In this document: positions 38,115-47,240 of the stretch, one piece after another | How the letters are laid out: every line of letters starts with the position of its first letter | Numbering within the stretch: the stretch's first letter is position 1 | DNA from: an uncultured Desulfobacteraceae bacterium | GTDB taxonomy: Bacteria > Desulfobacterota > Desulfobacteria > Desulfobacterales > Desulfatirhabdiaceae | Reading direction: 5' to 3' | Assembly (NCBI GenBank): GCA_903953895.1 | Contig: CAJBLH010000229.1 | Coordinates: forward strand, 44,463-108,462 | Length of the DNA stretch: 64,000 nucleotides | Position numbers and translations under genes: made by a program | Notes under the pieces: model-generated | The model's input: only the letters and a program-made list of their open reading frames with translations | What the model was told of the DNA's origin: nothing | Database searches by the model: none

Positions 38115-38816
38115 TCATCGGATGGACTGGGAAATCAACCATCCAATGGCCGCCAGATGTTGAAAAATAAAAAAATGGCCGCCGGAGAATGACTTGAACG
38201 ACACCTCCTGCGTACTCAGCTCCTGCCAGGATCGCACCGGACCATCGATCTTCGGCCGATCTTCGGTTCCCATGAGAATGGTGAGGGGAACATGGATCGA
38301 TTCCAGGTTCTGCTCATCGAATGTCGATAATGCCTGAAAATCAGCCCGGATAATCGGCAGAAAAAAGTCGATCAGCTCGGTTTCCCTGACAACCGAATCC
38401 GGAATTCCGCCATAACTCAATAAATGGGATAAAAAAGCCTGGCGCGGCATCAGATGCAGATATTTTTCATGAACATTAACAAACGGAGCAGGCCGCCCGG
38501 ACAAAAACAGACGGCACGGACCCGGCAGATTCGCTTTACCGGCCAGACGGGCCACAAAATACGCCAGAATCGAGCCCAGGCTGTGACCCCAGAAAATGAC
38601 CCTGGATGAATTCAGAAAGGGTCGCACCTGCTCGAACAAATCGTCTGCCATGGCATATACATCGGTCAGCAACGATTCGCGCATCCGGCTTCCATGACCC
38701 GGCAGATCCAGTGCGGTGACGAAAAAATCATTCTTCAGATGCCTGGCCATGTCCCGGAAAGCATAGCCATTGCCGCCGGCGTAAGGAAAAATGATCAATC
38801 TCTTGTCTGAAATCAC
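38115..38816 (-). CDS. Type II (editing) thioesterase
   Basis: A 233-residue alpha/beta hydrolase. Nucleophile elbow WGHSLGS, acid in MGTEDRPK and catalytic His in FSGGHFFIF, with FPYAGGNGYAF at the N-terminus, all standard for thioesterases that accompany NRPS/PKS lines and remove wrong acyl groups from carrier proteins. It has a GTG start with a weak AGG upstream. It is the first recognised gene of the assembly-line operon, so the cluster promoter is probably near or upstream of it. Confidence 0.92.
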   Translation of the reverse strand: MISDKRLIIFPYAGGNGYAFRDMARHLKNDFFVTALDLPGHGSRMRESLLTDVYAMADDLFEQVRPFLNSSRVIFWGHSLGSILAYFVARLAGKANLPGPCRLFLSGRPAPFVNVHEKYLHLMPRQAFLSHLLSYGGIPDSVVRETELIDFFLPIIRADFQALSTFDEQNLESIHVPLTILMGTEDRPKIDGPVRSWQELSTQEVSFKSFSGGHFFIFQHLAAIGWLISQSIR

Positions 38817-38855
38817 GGATACGCCTGTAACAAAATGGATTTTCGGAAAAACGAA

Positions 38856-39059
38856 TTATGAATTTGCGGTGGTTTTGCCCGATTCTGTAACAGGGTTTGA
38901 TTTTTTCTTGTCGGATGCGAACAAAACAATCAATCCGATGGCTGGGGACAACAGCAGCGAACAAAAAAAATATCCCCAGAAACCGAATTTTCGGTCTGTT
39001 CCTAAAAGCGCAATGATCAAACTGAGAACGATGTAAACGATTGCGGCTACAAGATGCAT
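38856..39059 (-). CDS. Small two-helix membrane protein
   Basis: A protein of 67 residues with two hydrophobic helices (VAAIVYIVLSLIIALLG and YFFCSLLLSPAIGLIVLFA) joined by TDRKFGFWGY, and a charged tail. The FGFWGYFF core is a recurring small membrane protein family without known function. GGAG lies 6 bases before the ATG. It is 39 bases upstream of the thioesterase on the same strand, so it may be the real first gene of the cluster transcript. Confidence 0.7.
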   Translation of the reverse strand: MHLVAAIVYIVLSLIIALLGTDRKFGFWGYFFCSLLLSPAIGLIVLFASDKKKSNPVTESGKTTANS

Positions 39060-39286
39060 GGATACTCCGAATATAGGGAAATATATATCAGATTTACTTA
39101 CATGATATATTGCAGGAATTCAAGCAATACTTCAGACGGGTTTGAATGGAAGAAAATGCCTTGAAGCGGTAGGGGATTTCGGTTAGTATGACCGACAGAA
39201 TCGGATAAACCGTATAATTCATTATAAATGGCTCGGTAATGCTGGTTTTTTTTACGCTGGAAGAAAATGAACGGGAGGAATTTCTG

Positions 39287-40501
39287 ATGGGGCTTATTCG
39301 ACGGAACTGGGTCGTCAGGTTCTGGCCAGTCATGGCTGTGTGTATTTATAGCACATTATTTCTGTTCGGGTGTAAAAAGGAACAGGCATCTGCACCGCCC
39401 CAGCCTCCGGTAGTCACCGTGATGGAAGTGGCGATTGGTGATGTACCGGTCACGTTCGAATTCGTTGCCCAGACGCAGAGTTCTCATCTGGTCAACATCA
39501 ATGCACGGGTCAACGGCTTTCTCGACCGGCGGATATATACCGAGGGGGATATCGTCAAACAAGGGCAGGTGCTGTTTTCGATGGATCCCAAACCGTTTCA
39601 GGCCCAGCTCGCACAGGCCATGGCTTCCCTGGCCATGAAGAAAGCCTCGCTTGAAACCGCCCGATCGAATCTGATCCGCACCAAACCGCTGGCAGAGCAG
39701 AACGCTTTGTCCCAGAAAGATCTTGACGATGCTAACGGGCAGTTTGAATCGGCTGCGGCTGCGGTAGAAGAATCCAAGGCGCAGGTTGAAACCGCGCAGT
39801 TGAACCTGTCTTATACAACCATCACTTCTCCGGTAGCCGGCATAACGAGTGCTGCCTTGCAGACCGACGGTACATACATCAGCGCCCAAAACAGTTTATT
39901 GACCACTGTTGCCGTGCTGTCTCCCATCTGGGTGAATTTCAGCCTTTCGGAAAACGAGATGCAGAAAGAGCTGAACCAGGTGGAAAAAGGATTGCTGAAA
40001 CGACCCAAAGGGGACCGTTATACGGTAGAAATCATTCTCGTGGATGGATCGATTTTTCCCTATACCGGCGCCATCACGTTTGCCGATCCTTCCTTCAATT
40101 CCCAGACCGGAACGTTTCTGATACGCGTCAGTGTCAACAATCCCAAAGGCGTTTTACGGCCCAACCAGTTCGTTCGGGTGCGTCTGAAAGGCGCCATCCG
40201 GCCCAATGCCGTTCTTGTGCCGCAGGCCGCAGTTCAACAGGGTCCCAAAGGCCATTTCGTCTGGTTGGTGGATAAGAATGGCAAGACCGATTTACAGCCG
40301 GTGGTTGTCGGAGAATGGCATGGAAATGACTGGTTCATTTTTGAAGGATTATCTGCCGGTGATCGGGTTGTCGTCGAAGGGATGCTTTCCTTGCGGCCCG
40401 ACATCCCCGTAACCGTCAAGCCGTATTCCGCCGGACAGAATGTCGAGACTGCCGCGTCCGGCAATGAACAGAAGGCCAATCCCCCCAAAAGCGGAAAATA
40501 G
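39287..40501 (+). CDS. RND efflux periplasmic adaptor lipoprotein
   Basis: A protein of 404 residues starting at ATG 39287 behind GGGAGG; upstream in-frame codons add an implausible leader. The signal peptide ends with a lipobox (STLFLFGC). Typical membrane-fusion-protein parts follow: a lipoyl half-motif (RVNGFLDRRIYTEGDIVKQG), a helical hairpin rich in Ala/Glu/Gln and a second lipoyl half (YTTITSPVAGITSA), then beta-barrel and membrane-proximal regions. It bridges the inner-membrane pump and outer-membrane channel encoded directly downstream. The operon faces away from the biosynthetic cluster and begins about 470 bases from it, so export of the PKS/NRPS product is possible though not shown. 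Confidence 0.93.
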   Translation: MGLIRRNWVVRFWPVMAVCIYSTLFLFGCKKEQASAPPQPPVVTVMEVAIGDVPVTFEFVAQTQSSHLVNINARVNGFLDRRIYTEGDIVKQGQVLFSMDPKPFQAQLAQAMASLAMKKASLETARSNLIRTKPLAEQNALSQKDLDDANGQFESAAAAVEESKAQVETAQLNLSYTTITSPVAGITSAALQTDGTYISAQNSLLTTVAVLSPIWVNFSLSENEMQKELNQVEKGLLKRPKGDRYTVEIILVDGSIFPYTGAITFADPSFNSQTGTFLIRVSVNNPKGVLRPNQFVRVRLKGAIRPNAVLVPQAAVQQGPKGHFVWLVDKNGKTDLQPVVVGEWHGNDWFIFEGLSAGDRVVVEGMLSLRPDIPVTVKPYSAGQNVETAASGNEQKANPPKSGK

Positions 40502-40518
40502 AGGAGGCGCAGCGGCCC

Positions 40519-43500
40519 ATGTTCTCACGATTCTTCATTGAACGCCCAATTTTTGCAACGGTCGTATCGCTTATTATCTGCATTGCCGGGCTGGTTTCCA
40601 TGTCCGTGCTGCCGATCGAGCGCTATCCGGCGATCACGCCTGTTCAGGTCTCGGTCGGAGCCAGCTATCCCGGCGCCGACGCCAAAATGGTTGCCGATTC
40701 CGTAGCCGCGCCTATCGAGGCACAGATCAACGGGGCAGACAACCTGCTGTATATGACATCGACCAGCACAGCCAATGGTCTCATGGGCATTACGGTTTTT
40801 TTCGATCTCAAGACCGACCCGGATATCGCCCAGGTTCAAGTTCAGAATCGGGTCAATCTGGCGCTGCCGCAGTTGCCAGCAGCGGTTACCCAGCAGGGTG
40901 TCACCGTCCAGAAGCAATCCTCATCCATCATGATGATCATTGCCATCACCTCCAAAGATAACCGGTACAGCAGCGATTATGTGGCCAATTACGCCAATGT
41001 GTATGTTCTCGATTCCCTGAAACGGGTGCCGGGCGCCGGGCAGGCCGGAATTCTGGGGGCGCCCGACCAGGCCATGCGGATATGGATGGATCCGGACCGG
41101 ATGGCGTCTCTTGGCATTACGACCAGCGACATTCAGCAGGCGGTTTCCTCTCAGAATGCCTTGTTCGGGGCCGGTCAGATCGGCCAGAAACCCAGTTCCG
41201 GCCAGGTGGATTTAACGTTTCCGGTGGTGACCCAGCAGCCCTTCACCGATCCAAAAGAATATGAAAACATCATTTTGCGGGCCAGCCAGGACGGAAGCGC
41301 CATTGTTCGGCTTAAAGACGTGGCCCGGGCCGAAATCGGGCTGCGTCAGTACGTGATAGAAACCAAAATGAACGGCTCGCCCGCCACACTGATCGCGGTT
41401 TACCAGCAGCCGGGCGCCAATGGCCTGAAAGTCTCCGATGAAGTGCGGCGGGTCATGGCCGAAATGAAATCGAATTTCCCCGAAGGGCTCGATTATGTCA
41501 TATCCCTCGACACCACGGATTTTGTCCGGCTGTCGATCAAGGAAGTTCAGGACACGCTTGTTGAAGCAATCGTACTGGTGGTGTTGGTGGTGTTTTTCTT
41601 TCTACAGAATTTCCGCGCCACGATCATCTGCTCGGTCGCCATATTCGTGGCGCTGATCGGTACATTTACAGGTATGTTTGTGCTGGGGTTTTCCATCAAT
41701 CTGCTTACCCTCTTTGGCCTCGTGCTGGCCATCGGCATCGTGGTGGATGACGCCATCGTGGTGGTGGAGAATGTTGAACGAAACATGTCCCAGTTTCATC
41801 TTTCCCCAAAGGATGCCACCCTGAGGGCCATGGGAGAGGTGACCAGCCCGGTCATCGCTACGGTGCTGGTCATGTCTGCGGTGTTTGTTTCCGCCGCATT
41901 TCTGCCCGGCACGACAGGCCAGCTCTACAAGCAGTTTGCGATCACCATCGCCATATCCGTCACCATATCCGGTTTTGTGGCCCTCACCTTGACACCGGCC
42001 ATGTGCGGACTGTTCCTCCGGCATGTTCCGCCGCGTCAAAAAGGATTTTTCGCCTGGTTCAATCGCTGCTTCGACGCTTTCACCCAGGCGTTTGGCCGAG
42101 CCGTGGTACTGATCATCAAACGCATGGCCATCGCATTTCTGCTGCTGGCACTGATGATCTGGGCCATCGTCCATCTGTTTCGGGCGCTGCCGACCAGCTT
42201 TGTTCCGGGCGAAGATCAGGGGTATGTGGTAACGGCCATTTTCATGCCCGATGCCGCCAGTCTGGATCGCACCAAGGAAGTGACATCGGCCATCGATAAA
42301 ATATTCGAAAAAATTCCGGGTGTCGATATCCGTACGGAACTGGCCGGTTACAGCCTGCTGGACGGCAGCTATAAAACCAATGCCGGAACGTTTTTCGTAA
42401 CCCTCAAGCCATTCGAAGAACGCTATGCGAACAAGGAAAAAGCCGCAACCGAGAACGCGCGGGCCGTTCTGGCGAATCTGCATCGGGAAGCCAAGGATAT
42501 TCTTCAGGGGCTGATCGTCCCATTTGCTCCGCCGGCAATTCCCGGTATCGGCACGACAGGCGGTTTCGAATTCTGGATTCAGGACCGAGGGGCCGGTGAA
42601 CCGGCCAGACTCGAAGAAATCACCCAGGAATTTATCCAGAAAGCCAAGCAGCGGACGGAGCTTAGCGGTCTCAATTCCACTTTTCGCGCCACGACCCAGC
42701 AACTTCGCACCCTGGTGGACCGGGAAAAAGCCATGCTTCTGGGCATTCCTGTTCAGGATGTTTACAGCGCCATCCAGGCACAGTTCGGATCTTTGACGGT
42801 CAGTCAGTTCAACCAGTTCAGCCGCGTATGGTGGGTCATTCTTCAGTCCGAATCAAAATACCGGCAGAAGCCTGACGATCTGACCCGGCTCTACACCCGG
42901 TCGAACAAGATGCAGATGATACCGCTTTCGGCGCTTGTTTCCACCCAATGGGTGACCGGTCCGGATCTGGTGCCCCATTTCAACGGCTTTCCCGCAGCTC
43001 AAATCAACGGTAGTGCTGCATCGGGTTTCAGTTCGGGCCAGGCCATACAGGCCATGGAAGAAACCGCCAAAGACGTTCTGCCGCAAGGCTATTCATTTGC
43101 GTGGTCGGGTCTGGCTTTCGAAGAAAAGAAATCCGGCGGCACGTCCGTGCTGGCGTTTGTCTTCGGGCTGATCTTCGTGTTTCTGATTCTGGCTGCCCAG
43201 TACGAATCCTGGACCCTGCCCGGATCGGTCATGACCGCAGTACCTTTCGGTGTTCTCGGCGCCTTGACATTCAACTGGCTGCGGGGACTGGAAAACGACG
43301 TCTATTTCCAGATCGGCCTGCTGGTGCTGGTGGGTCTGGGCGCCAAAAATGCGCTGCTGCGGGTGACGTTTGCCGTCGAGCTTCGCAAACAGGGAAAATC
43401 GCTGATGGAAGCAACGATTCTGGCCGGCGAGATGCGGCTGCGGCCCATCATCATGACATCGCTGGCCTTTGTTTTCGGGGTGTTGCCGTTGGCCATTGCG

Positions 43501-43716
43501 GTCGGGGCCGGAGCCAATGCCCGACATTCCATCGGCACCGGCATTATCGGCGGCATGATCGGGGAGACGACGCTGGCCATGCTCTACGTTCCCTTGTTCT
43601 TCTATATCTTCGATCGCTGGAGTGAAAAATTCGAAAAGAAAAAAACACCCTCCGAGAAAACAACCGATACCGCCCTGCTCGAAGACCCGCATGAACCGGG
43701 GAAGGAGGGGAACTGA
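40519..43716 (+). CDS. RND multidrug efflux pump, inner-membrane transporter (AcrB/MexB family)
   Basis: A 1065-residue protein of normal length for hydrophobe/amphiphile efflux RND pumps. It begins MFSRFFIERPIFATVVS. The central transmembrane helix carries the proton-relay Asp pair in GIVVDDAIVVVENVER. The two large periplasmic loops and 12 helices are as expected, and FVPGEDQGYVVTAIFMPD is the conserved start of the second periplasmic half. It should use proton motive force to extrude drugs through the adaptor and OMF. GAGGAGG lies upstream and the adaptor stop is 17 bases away. Confidence 0.96.
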   Translation: MFSRFFIERPIFATVVSLIICIAGLVSMSVLPIERYPAITPVQVSVGASYPGADAKMVADSVAAPIEAQINGADNLLYMTSTSTANGLMGITVFFDLKTDPDIAQVQVQNRVNLALPQLPAAVTQQGVTVQKQSSSIMMIIAITSKDNRYSSDYVANYANVYVLDSLKRVPGAGQAGILGAPDQAMRIWMDPDRMASLGITTSDIQQAVSSQNALFGAGQIGQKPSSGQVDLTFPVVTQQPFTDPKEYENIILRASQDGSAIVRLKDVARAEIGLRQYVIETKMNGSPATLIAVYQQPGANGLKVSDEVRRVMAEMKSNFPEGLDYVISLDTTDFVRLSIKEVQDTLVEAIVLVVLVVFFFLQNFRATIICSVAIFVALIGTFTGMFVLGFSINLLTLFGLVLAIGIVVDDAIVVVENVERNMSQFHLSPKDATLRAMGEVTSPVIATVLVMSAVFVSAAFLPGTTGQLYKQFAITIAISVTISGFVALTLTPAMCGLFLRHVPPRQKGFFAWFNRCFDAFTQAFGRAVVLIIKRMAIAFLLLALMIWAIVHLFRALPTSFVPGEDQGYVVTAIFMPDAASLDRTKEVTSAIDKIFEKIPGVDIRTELAGYSLLDGSYKTNAGTFFVTLKPFEERYANKEKAATENARAVLANLHREAKDILQGLIVPFAPPAIPGIGTTGGFEFWIQDRGAGEPARLEEITQEFIQKAKQRTELSGLNSTFRATTQQLRTLVDREKAMLLGIPVQDVYSAIQAQFGSLTVSQFNQFSRVWWVILQSESKYRQKPDDLTRLYTRSNKMQMIPLSALVSTQWVTGPDLVPHFNGFPAAQINGSAASGFSSGQAIQAMEETAKDVLPQGYSFAWSGLAFEEKKSGGTSVLAFVFGLIFVFLILAAQYESWTLPGSVMTAVPFGVLGALTFNWLRGLENDVYFQIGLLVLVGLGAKNALLRVTFAVELRKQGKSLMEATILAGEMRLRPIIMTSLAFVFGVLPLAIAVGAGANARHSIGTGIIGGMIGETTLAMLYVPLFFYIFDRWSEKFEKKKTPSEKTTDTALLEDPHEPGKEGN

Positions 43717-43717
43717 C

Positions 43718-45136
43718 ATGCGCTTTCTCCTGGGATTCATCCTGATGATGTCATGCCTTGCCGGATGTACCGTCGGACCCGATTATACCCGGCCCTCCGT
43801 CGATGTTCCCGCCGTTTACCGCTTCGAAGAAAAGGAAGCGATGAACTCGGCAAACACCCTGTGGTGGCGGCAGTTCGAAGATCCAATACTCGATGCACTG
43901 ATTGACGAAACCCTGGCCTACAACAAGGATATTCAACTGGCCACGGCCAATATCGAAAAGGCTGCGGGCACCCTCATGCAGAGTCGATCCCAGATTTTCC
44001 CCCAATTCAACTACAGCGGCGGCGGAACCCGCCAGCGCGGCAGCGAAGCCGGCGCCAGTGCAGTGCCTCAGACCTATCCCAACCCGCAGACAGCCATTCA
44101 AGGACAGGCCGGTGCCAGTTGGGAGATCGATCTCTGGGGGCGGATTCAGCGGCTGACCGAGTCGGCCCAGGCCAGCCTGCTGGCTACGGAAGAGGCCCGG
44201 CAGGGGGTGATTCTGTCTCTGGTGTCGTCGGTTGCCAGCAATTATATTCAGATTCTGGGTCTGGATATGCAGCTCAAGATCGCCAAACGCACGCTGGAAA
44301 CTTATGCCGAGTCGGTTAAATTGTTCGATCTTCAGTTCAGATACGGCCAGGTGTCTCAGATGACCCTCGAGCAGGCACGCACCCAATACGAAACCGCCGC
44401 CGGAAAAATTCCGCAGATCGAATCACAGATCGCTCAAACAGAAAATGCTCTCTCGATTCTGCTGGGCCGAAATCCAGGACCCATCGCGCGCACCCAAACG
44501 ATATTCCAGTTGAAAATTCCTGAAATTCCTGAGGGAGTGCCATCCGATGTGTTGGAAAACCGGCCGGATATCCGCGAGGCCGAGCAGAATCTGATTGCCG
44601 CCAATGCCCAGATCGGGGCGGCTCGGGCGCTCTATTTTCCAACCATCTCGCTGACCGGTGCTTACGGTGCGTCCAGCGCGGAACTGTCCAACCTTTTTAC
44701 GGGGTCGGCCCGGGCTTGGAGCTATGCCGGTTCGATCACCGGACCGATCTTTACCGCAGGTTCCATTGCGGGCCAGGTGAAATACGCGGAAGCCAACCGG
44801 CAGGCCGCGATTGTCTCCTATGAAAAGGCCATTCAGAATGCATTTGCGGATGTTGAAAATGCGCTGGTATCCCGCCGGAAACTGGCCGAACAACTTCGGG
44901 CTCAGCAGCGGTTGGTAAAGGCCAGTAAAGAATATGAACGATTGGCTCTGCTTCAGTACAAAGGCGGGTATGCCACATATCTGACCGTACTGGATGCCCA
45001 GCAGCAGCTTTTTCCGGCCGAACTCGACTATGCCCAGTATCTGGCCTCGTCATTTGCATCCTACGTGAACATTTACAAAGCCATGGGCGGCGGATGGGTG
45101 ACGGAATCCGAGAACCTGTATCTGAACCTGGAATAA
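43718..45136 (+). CDS. RND efflux outer-membrane lipoprotein (OprM/NodT family)
   Basis: A protein of 472 residues starting at ATG 43718, one base after the pump stop and behind GGAGGGG; a longer frame from 43622 overlaps the pump and has no signal peptide. The signal peptide ends MMSCLAGC (lipobox), followed by the family start TVGPDYTRPSVDVPAVYR. Two repeats with LLATEEAR..., ENRPDIREAEQNLIAANA and ADVENALVSRRKLAEQL match TolC-like outer-membrane factors. It completes the tripartite pump. The sequence shows no regulator beside the operon. Confidence 0.94.
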   Translation: MRFLLGFILMMSCLAGCTVGPDYTRPSVDVPAVYRFEEKEAMNSANTLWWRQFEDPILDALIDETLAYNKDIQLATANIEKAAGTLMQSRSQIFPQFNYSGGGTRQRGSEAGASAVPQTYPNPQTAIQGQAGASWEIDLWGRIQRLTESAQASLLATEEARQGVILSLVSSVASNYIQILGLDMQLKIAKRTLETYAESVKLFDLQFRYGQVSQMTLEQARTQYETAAGKIPQIESQIAQTENALSILLGRNPGPIARTQTIFQLKIPEIPEGVPSDVLENRPDIREAEQNLIAANAQIGAARALYFPTISLTGAYGASSAELSNLFTGSARAWSYAGSITGPIFTAGSIAGQVKYAEANRQAAIVSYEKAIQNAFADVENALVSRRKLAEQLRAQQRLVKASKEYERLALLQYKGGYATYLTVLDAQQQLFPAELDYAQYLASSFASYVNIYKAMGGGWVTESENLYLNLE

Positions 45137-45153
45137 ACGTAAGCGTTCAGACT

Positions 45154-45174
45154 CCTCCCCCCAGCGGGGGGAGG
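45154..45174. terminator. GC-rich hairpin after the efflux operon
   Basis: CCTCCCCCC and GGGGGGAGG form a perfect 9-bp stem with a 3-base loop, 18 bases after the OMF stop. No T-run follows on either strand, so it is a doubtful intrinsic terminator. It lies between convergent genes and may instead be a dispersed palindromic repeat. Confidence 0.5.
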
Positions 45175-45209
45175 TCGGGAGGGGGAGTGAACGGTTACGA
45201 ATAAACTGT

Positions 45210-46373
45210 TCACGATATCACATCTCCATTCCACAGCATGTTCAAAAAATCACGCCATGGCAGAATATGGATATCTTCATGCCTCCTCGGCATGCGCTCG
45301 TTGCAGACAACGAATGCTCTCTCGGGTCGATATTCCTGAACAAACGATTTGAGTGGGCGAATGTCTGCCGCATCGACCCGGTTTGTACCCTTCACCTCGA
45401 TCGCCACGGCGCCACGTCCCAGAATGAAATCCACTTCCAGCCCGGACTTCGTTCGCCAGAAATTGATGTCGTAATCCAGTTCCCGGTAAACACGATGGGC
45501 CAGAATTTCCATCAGAACGAAATGTTCAAGAGCCTGACCAAACGATTCCCCTTTTTCCTGTGAAATCCGGCGACGGGTAATGACACCTGCAACACCCACA
45601 TCGAACAGATAAAACTTGCCAGCCCGGATAATGACGCTGCGATCCTGCCGCTTCTTGAAAGGCTCGATCATCGTGCCGAGCAATGTATCGCTAAGAATCT
45701 GGTAATATTCTTTGACGGTCTTGCCGTCAATGCCGCAGTCTCTGGCAATGTTTGCATAGTTGGTCAACATCCCGTGCGAATATCCCATGGCATCGAAGAA
45801 CCGTGAAAAGGCCGGGATATTTCGGGCCAGCCCTTCATCGAACACTTCTTCCTTGAGATAATCCCGAACGTACGACTGCAACGATCTATAATACTCATCC
45901 TGCAGGTAGTGTACGGGGATCATCCCCCGGTTGAGTGCTTTCAGCAGGTCCAGATCGGCGATTTCAGCCGAGACAAGAGGATGCATCTCGTAACGCCACG
46001 CGCGTCCGCCAAGCAGGTTCGCCTTGCCCCGTTTCAGTTTTCGTGCGCTGGAACCGCACAGAACAAACCGCAGCCCCTTGTTCTCGATCAGCCAGTGAAT
46101 TTCATCGAGCAGTTGTGGCACTTTCTGTACTTCGTCGATAATGATGGGTTCTTTCAGCCGGTTCGGATCGGCTGCCAGAATCTGTTCACGAAATAGAGAT
46201 GGACGCTTGACGAATTCAAAAAAAACATCGGTTTGAAGCAGGTCATAGCACAGGCTGGCAGGAAAAGCCGCCCGGAGAAAAGTGGTTTTTCCCGTCTTTC
46301 TCGGCCCCCACAGAAAGGCAGACTGAGTGATTGGCAGTTTTATTTCCAGTAATCTCGATAAGTTTTCCATCAT
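45210..46373 (-). CDS. AAA-type ATPase with DUF4143 C-terminal domain
   Basis: A 387-residue protein. P-loop FLWGPRKTGKTTF, Walker B IIIDEVQKVPQLLDEIHW, sensor-like FVLCGSSARKLK. The C-terminal DUF4143 region contains YDINFWRTKSGLEVDFIL and VAIEVKG, a nuclease-like D...ExK pattern. Members are scattered, horizontally moving, single-gene ATPases of unknown role. The start is one of two adjacent ATGs; GGAG lies in the arm of a perfect inverted repeat just upstream. It stands alone, convergent with the efflux operon. Confidence 0.88.
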   Translation of the reverse strand: MMENLSRLLEIKLPITQSAFLWGPRKTGKTTFLRAAFPASLCYDLLQTDVFFEFVKRPSLFREQILAADPNRLKEPIIIDEVQKVPQLLDEIHWLIENKGLRFVLCGSSARKLKRGKANLLGGRAWRYEMHPLVSAEIADLDLLKALNRGMIPVHYLQDEYYRSLQSYVRDYLKEEVFDEGLARNIPAFSRFFDAMGYSHGMLTNYANIARDCGIDGKTVKEYYQILSDTLLGTMIEPFKKRQDRSVIIRAGKFYLFDVGVAGVITRRRISQEKGESFGQALEHFVLMEILAHRVYRELDYDINFWRTKSGLEVDFILGRGAVAIEVKGTNRVDAADIRPLKSFVQEYRPERAFVVCNERMPRRHEDIHILPWRDFLNMLWNGDVIS

Positions 46374-46375
46374 GG

Positions 46376-46414
46376 AAGATACTCCATTTTAGTTGAACTA
46401 TTATGGAGTATCTT
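46376..46414. promoter_or_regulatory. 12-bp perfect inverted repeat over the DUF4143 ribosome site
   Basis: AAGATACTCCAT (46376-46387) and ATGGAGTATCTT (46403-46414) are exact reverse complements separated by 15 bases. On the minus-strand transcript the downstream arm contains GGAG, the only ribosome site for the ATPase, and ends 2 bases before its start codon; the upstream arm begins at the stop codon of the DUF3313 gene. Folding would hide the ribosome site, or a dimeric protein could bind the DNA. There is no U-run, so termination is less likely. Confidence 0.65.
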
Positions 46415-47189
46415 ACGGATTGGTTACTCTGTCAATCCGCAGTTCATCGAAACGCTGTCTGAAGAGATTGGCCCACTGATCGAATGCCTGCTTTGCATAA
46501 CTCCAGGTGGTGAAAGAATCCACATAGCCGGTCACCCATTGCTTGGCGGCGCCGGTGGCGCTCTTGGACGTGTCGAGGTCATACTTCTTGCCGAACTTGT
46601 GGTCCGCGAACTCGGCAATCACCTGTCCGGTACCCCCGTCGATGAACTGGACTTCGATACCGGTTTCACCCAAATAAGGCGTTGACCCGGCCGGTCTGCC
46701 GCTGGCAGGCCCCGAGGCAGCTTCTGCAACAAATCCATAAGGCGTCAGGGTACCGGCAATGCTGCGACCGTATTTTGTCGGAACGAGATCGACAATGGCG
46801 ATCCGCAACCCGATTACTCCCGGACCGGCTTTATCCACGATCGGTACGGCAGGTTCGAAGGCTTTGACAAGCGATTCGTAAAAGTAATCCGTCATCATCT
46901 TCAGATCGGTCGGGTCGATCCCCTTGCTTTCACTGTTTTCTTTGATAAATACCTGTATTCGGTCGATGAGGACGGTATGAAATTTTTTCCAGTCCACATC
47001 CGCAAGACGCCATGCCTGCGCACCGTCACCGCCTTCGACAGGTTTCAGCAGATCGTAATTGCTCAGAAATCCGCTCCGTTCCCGCGCTGCGGTGGATGTC
47101 TGCGTTCCGGTGGATGCACATCCGGAGAGTAAAGCAAGCACGATTATGAAAGCCAGCCCCTGGGTAAATGATTCTATAACACGGCGCAT
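46413..47189 (-). CDS. DUF3313-family lipoprotein
   Basis: A protein of 258 residues starting at ATG 47189 behind GGGAGG; the open frame extends further but without a signal. The lipobox is LALLSGCAST. The mature part begins with GFLSNYDLLKPVEGGDGAQ and contains LRIAIVDLVPTKYGRS and TGIEVQFIDGGTGQVIAEFAD, as in DUF3313 proteins, which are putative periplasmic lipoproteins of unknown role. It lies 51 bases downstream of the solute-binding protein and may be co-transcribed. Confidence 0.8.
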   Translation of the reverse strand: MRRVIESFTQGLAFIIVLALLSGCASTGTQTSTAARERSGFLSNYDLLKPVEGGDGAQAWRLADVDWKKFHTVLIDRIQVFIKENSESKGIDPTDLKMMTDYFYESLVKAFEPAVPIVDKAGPGVIGLRIAIVDLVPTKYGRSIAGTLTPYGFVAEAASGPASGRPAGSTPYLGETGIEVQFIDGGTGQVIAEFADHKFGKKYDLDTSKSATGAAKQWVTGYVDSFTTWSYAKQAFDQWANLFRQRFDELRIDRVTNP

Positions 47190-47240
47190 CTGTATCCTCC
47201 CGTTCATTGTTGGCCTTGACCAACCGGTTTTTGCCAACAA

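Noticed and set aside
41602..42702. Minus-strand open frame (366 codons) opposite the RND pump
   Set aside because: His/Gln/Gly-rich shadow translation; the pump on the plus strand is complete.
45154..45174. Strong rho-independent terminator
   Set aside because: The stem is perfect but neither strand has a T-run after it; listed only as a hairpin with moderate confidence.
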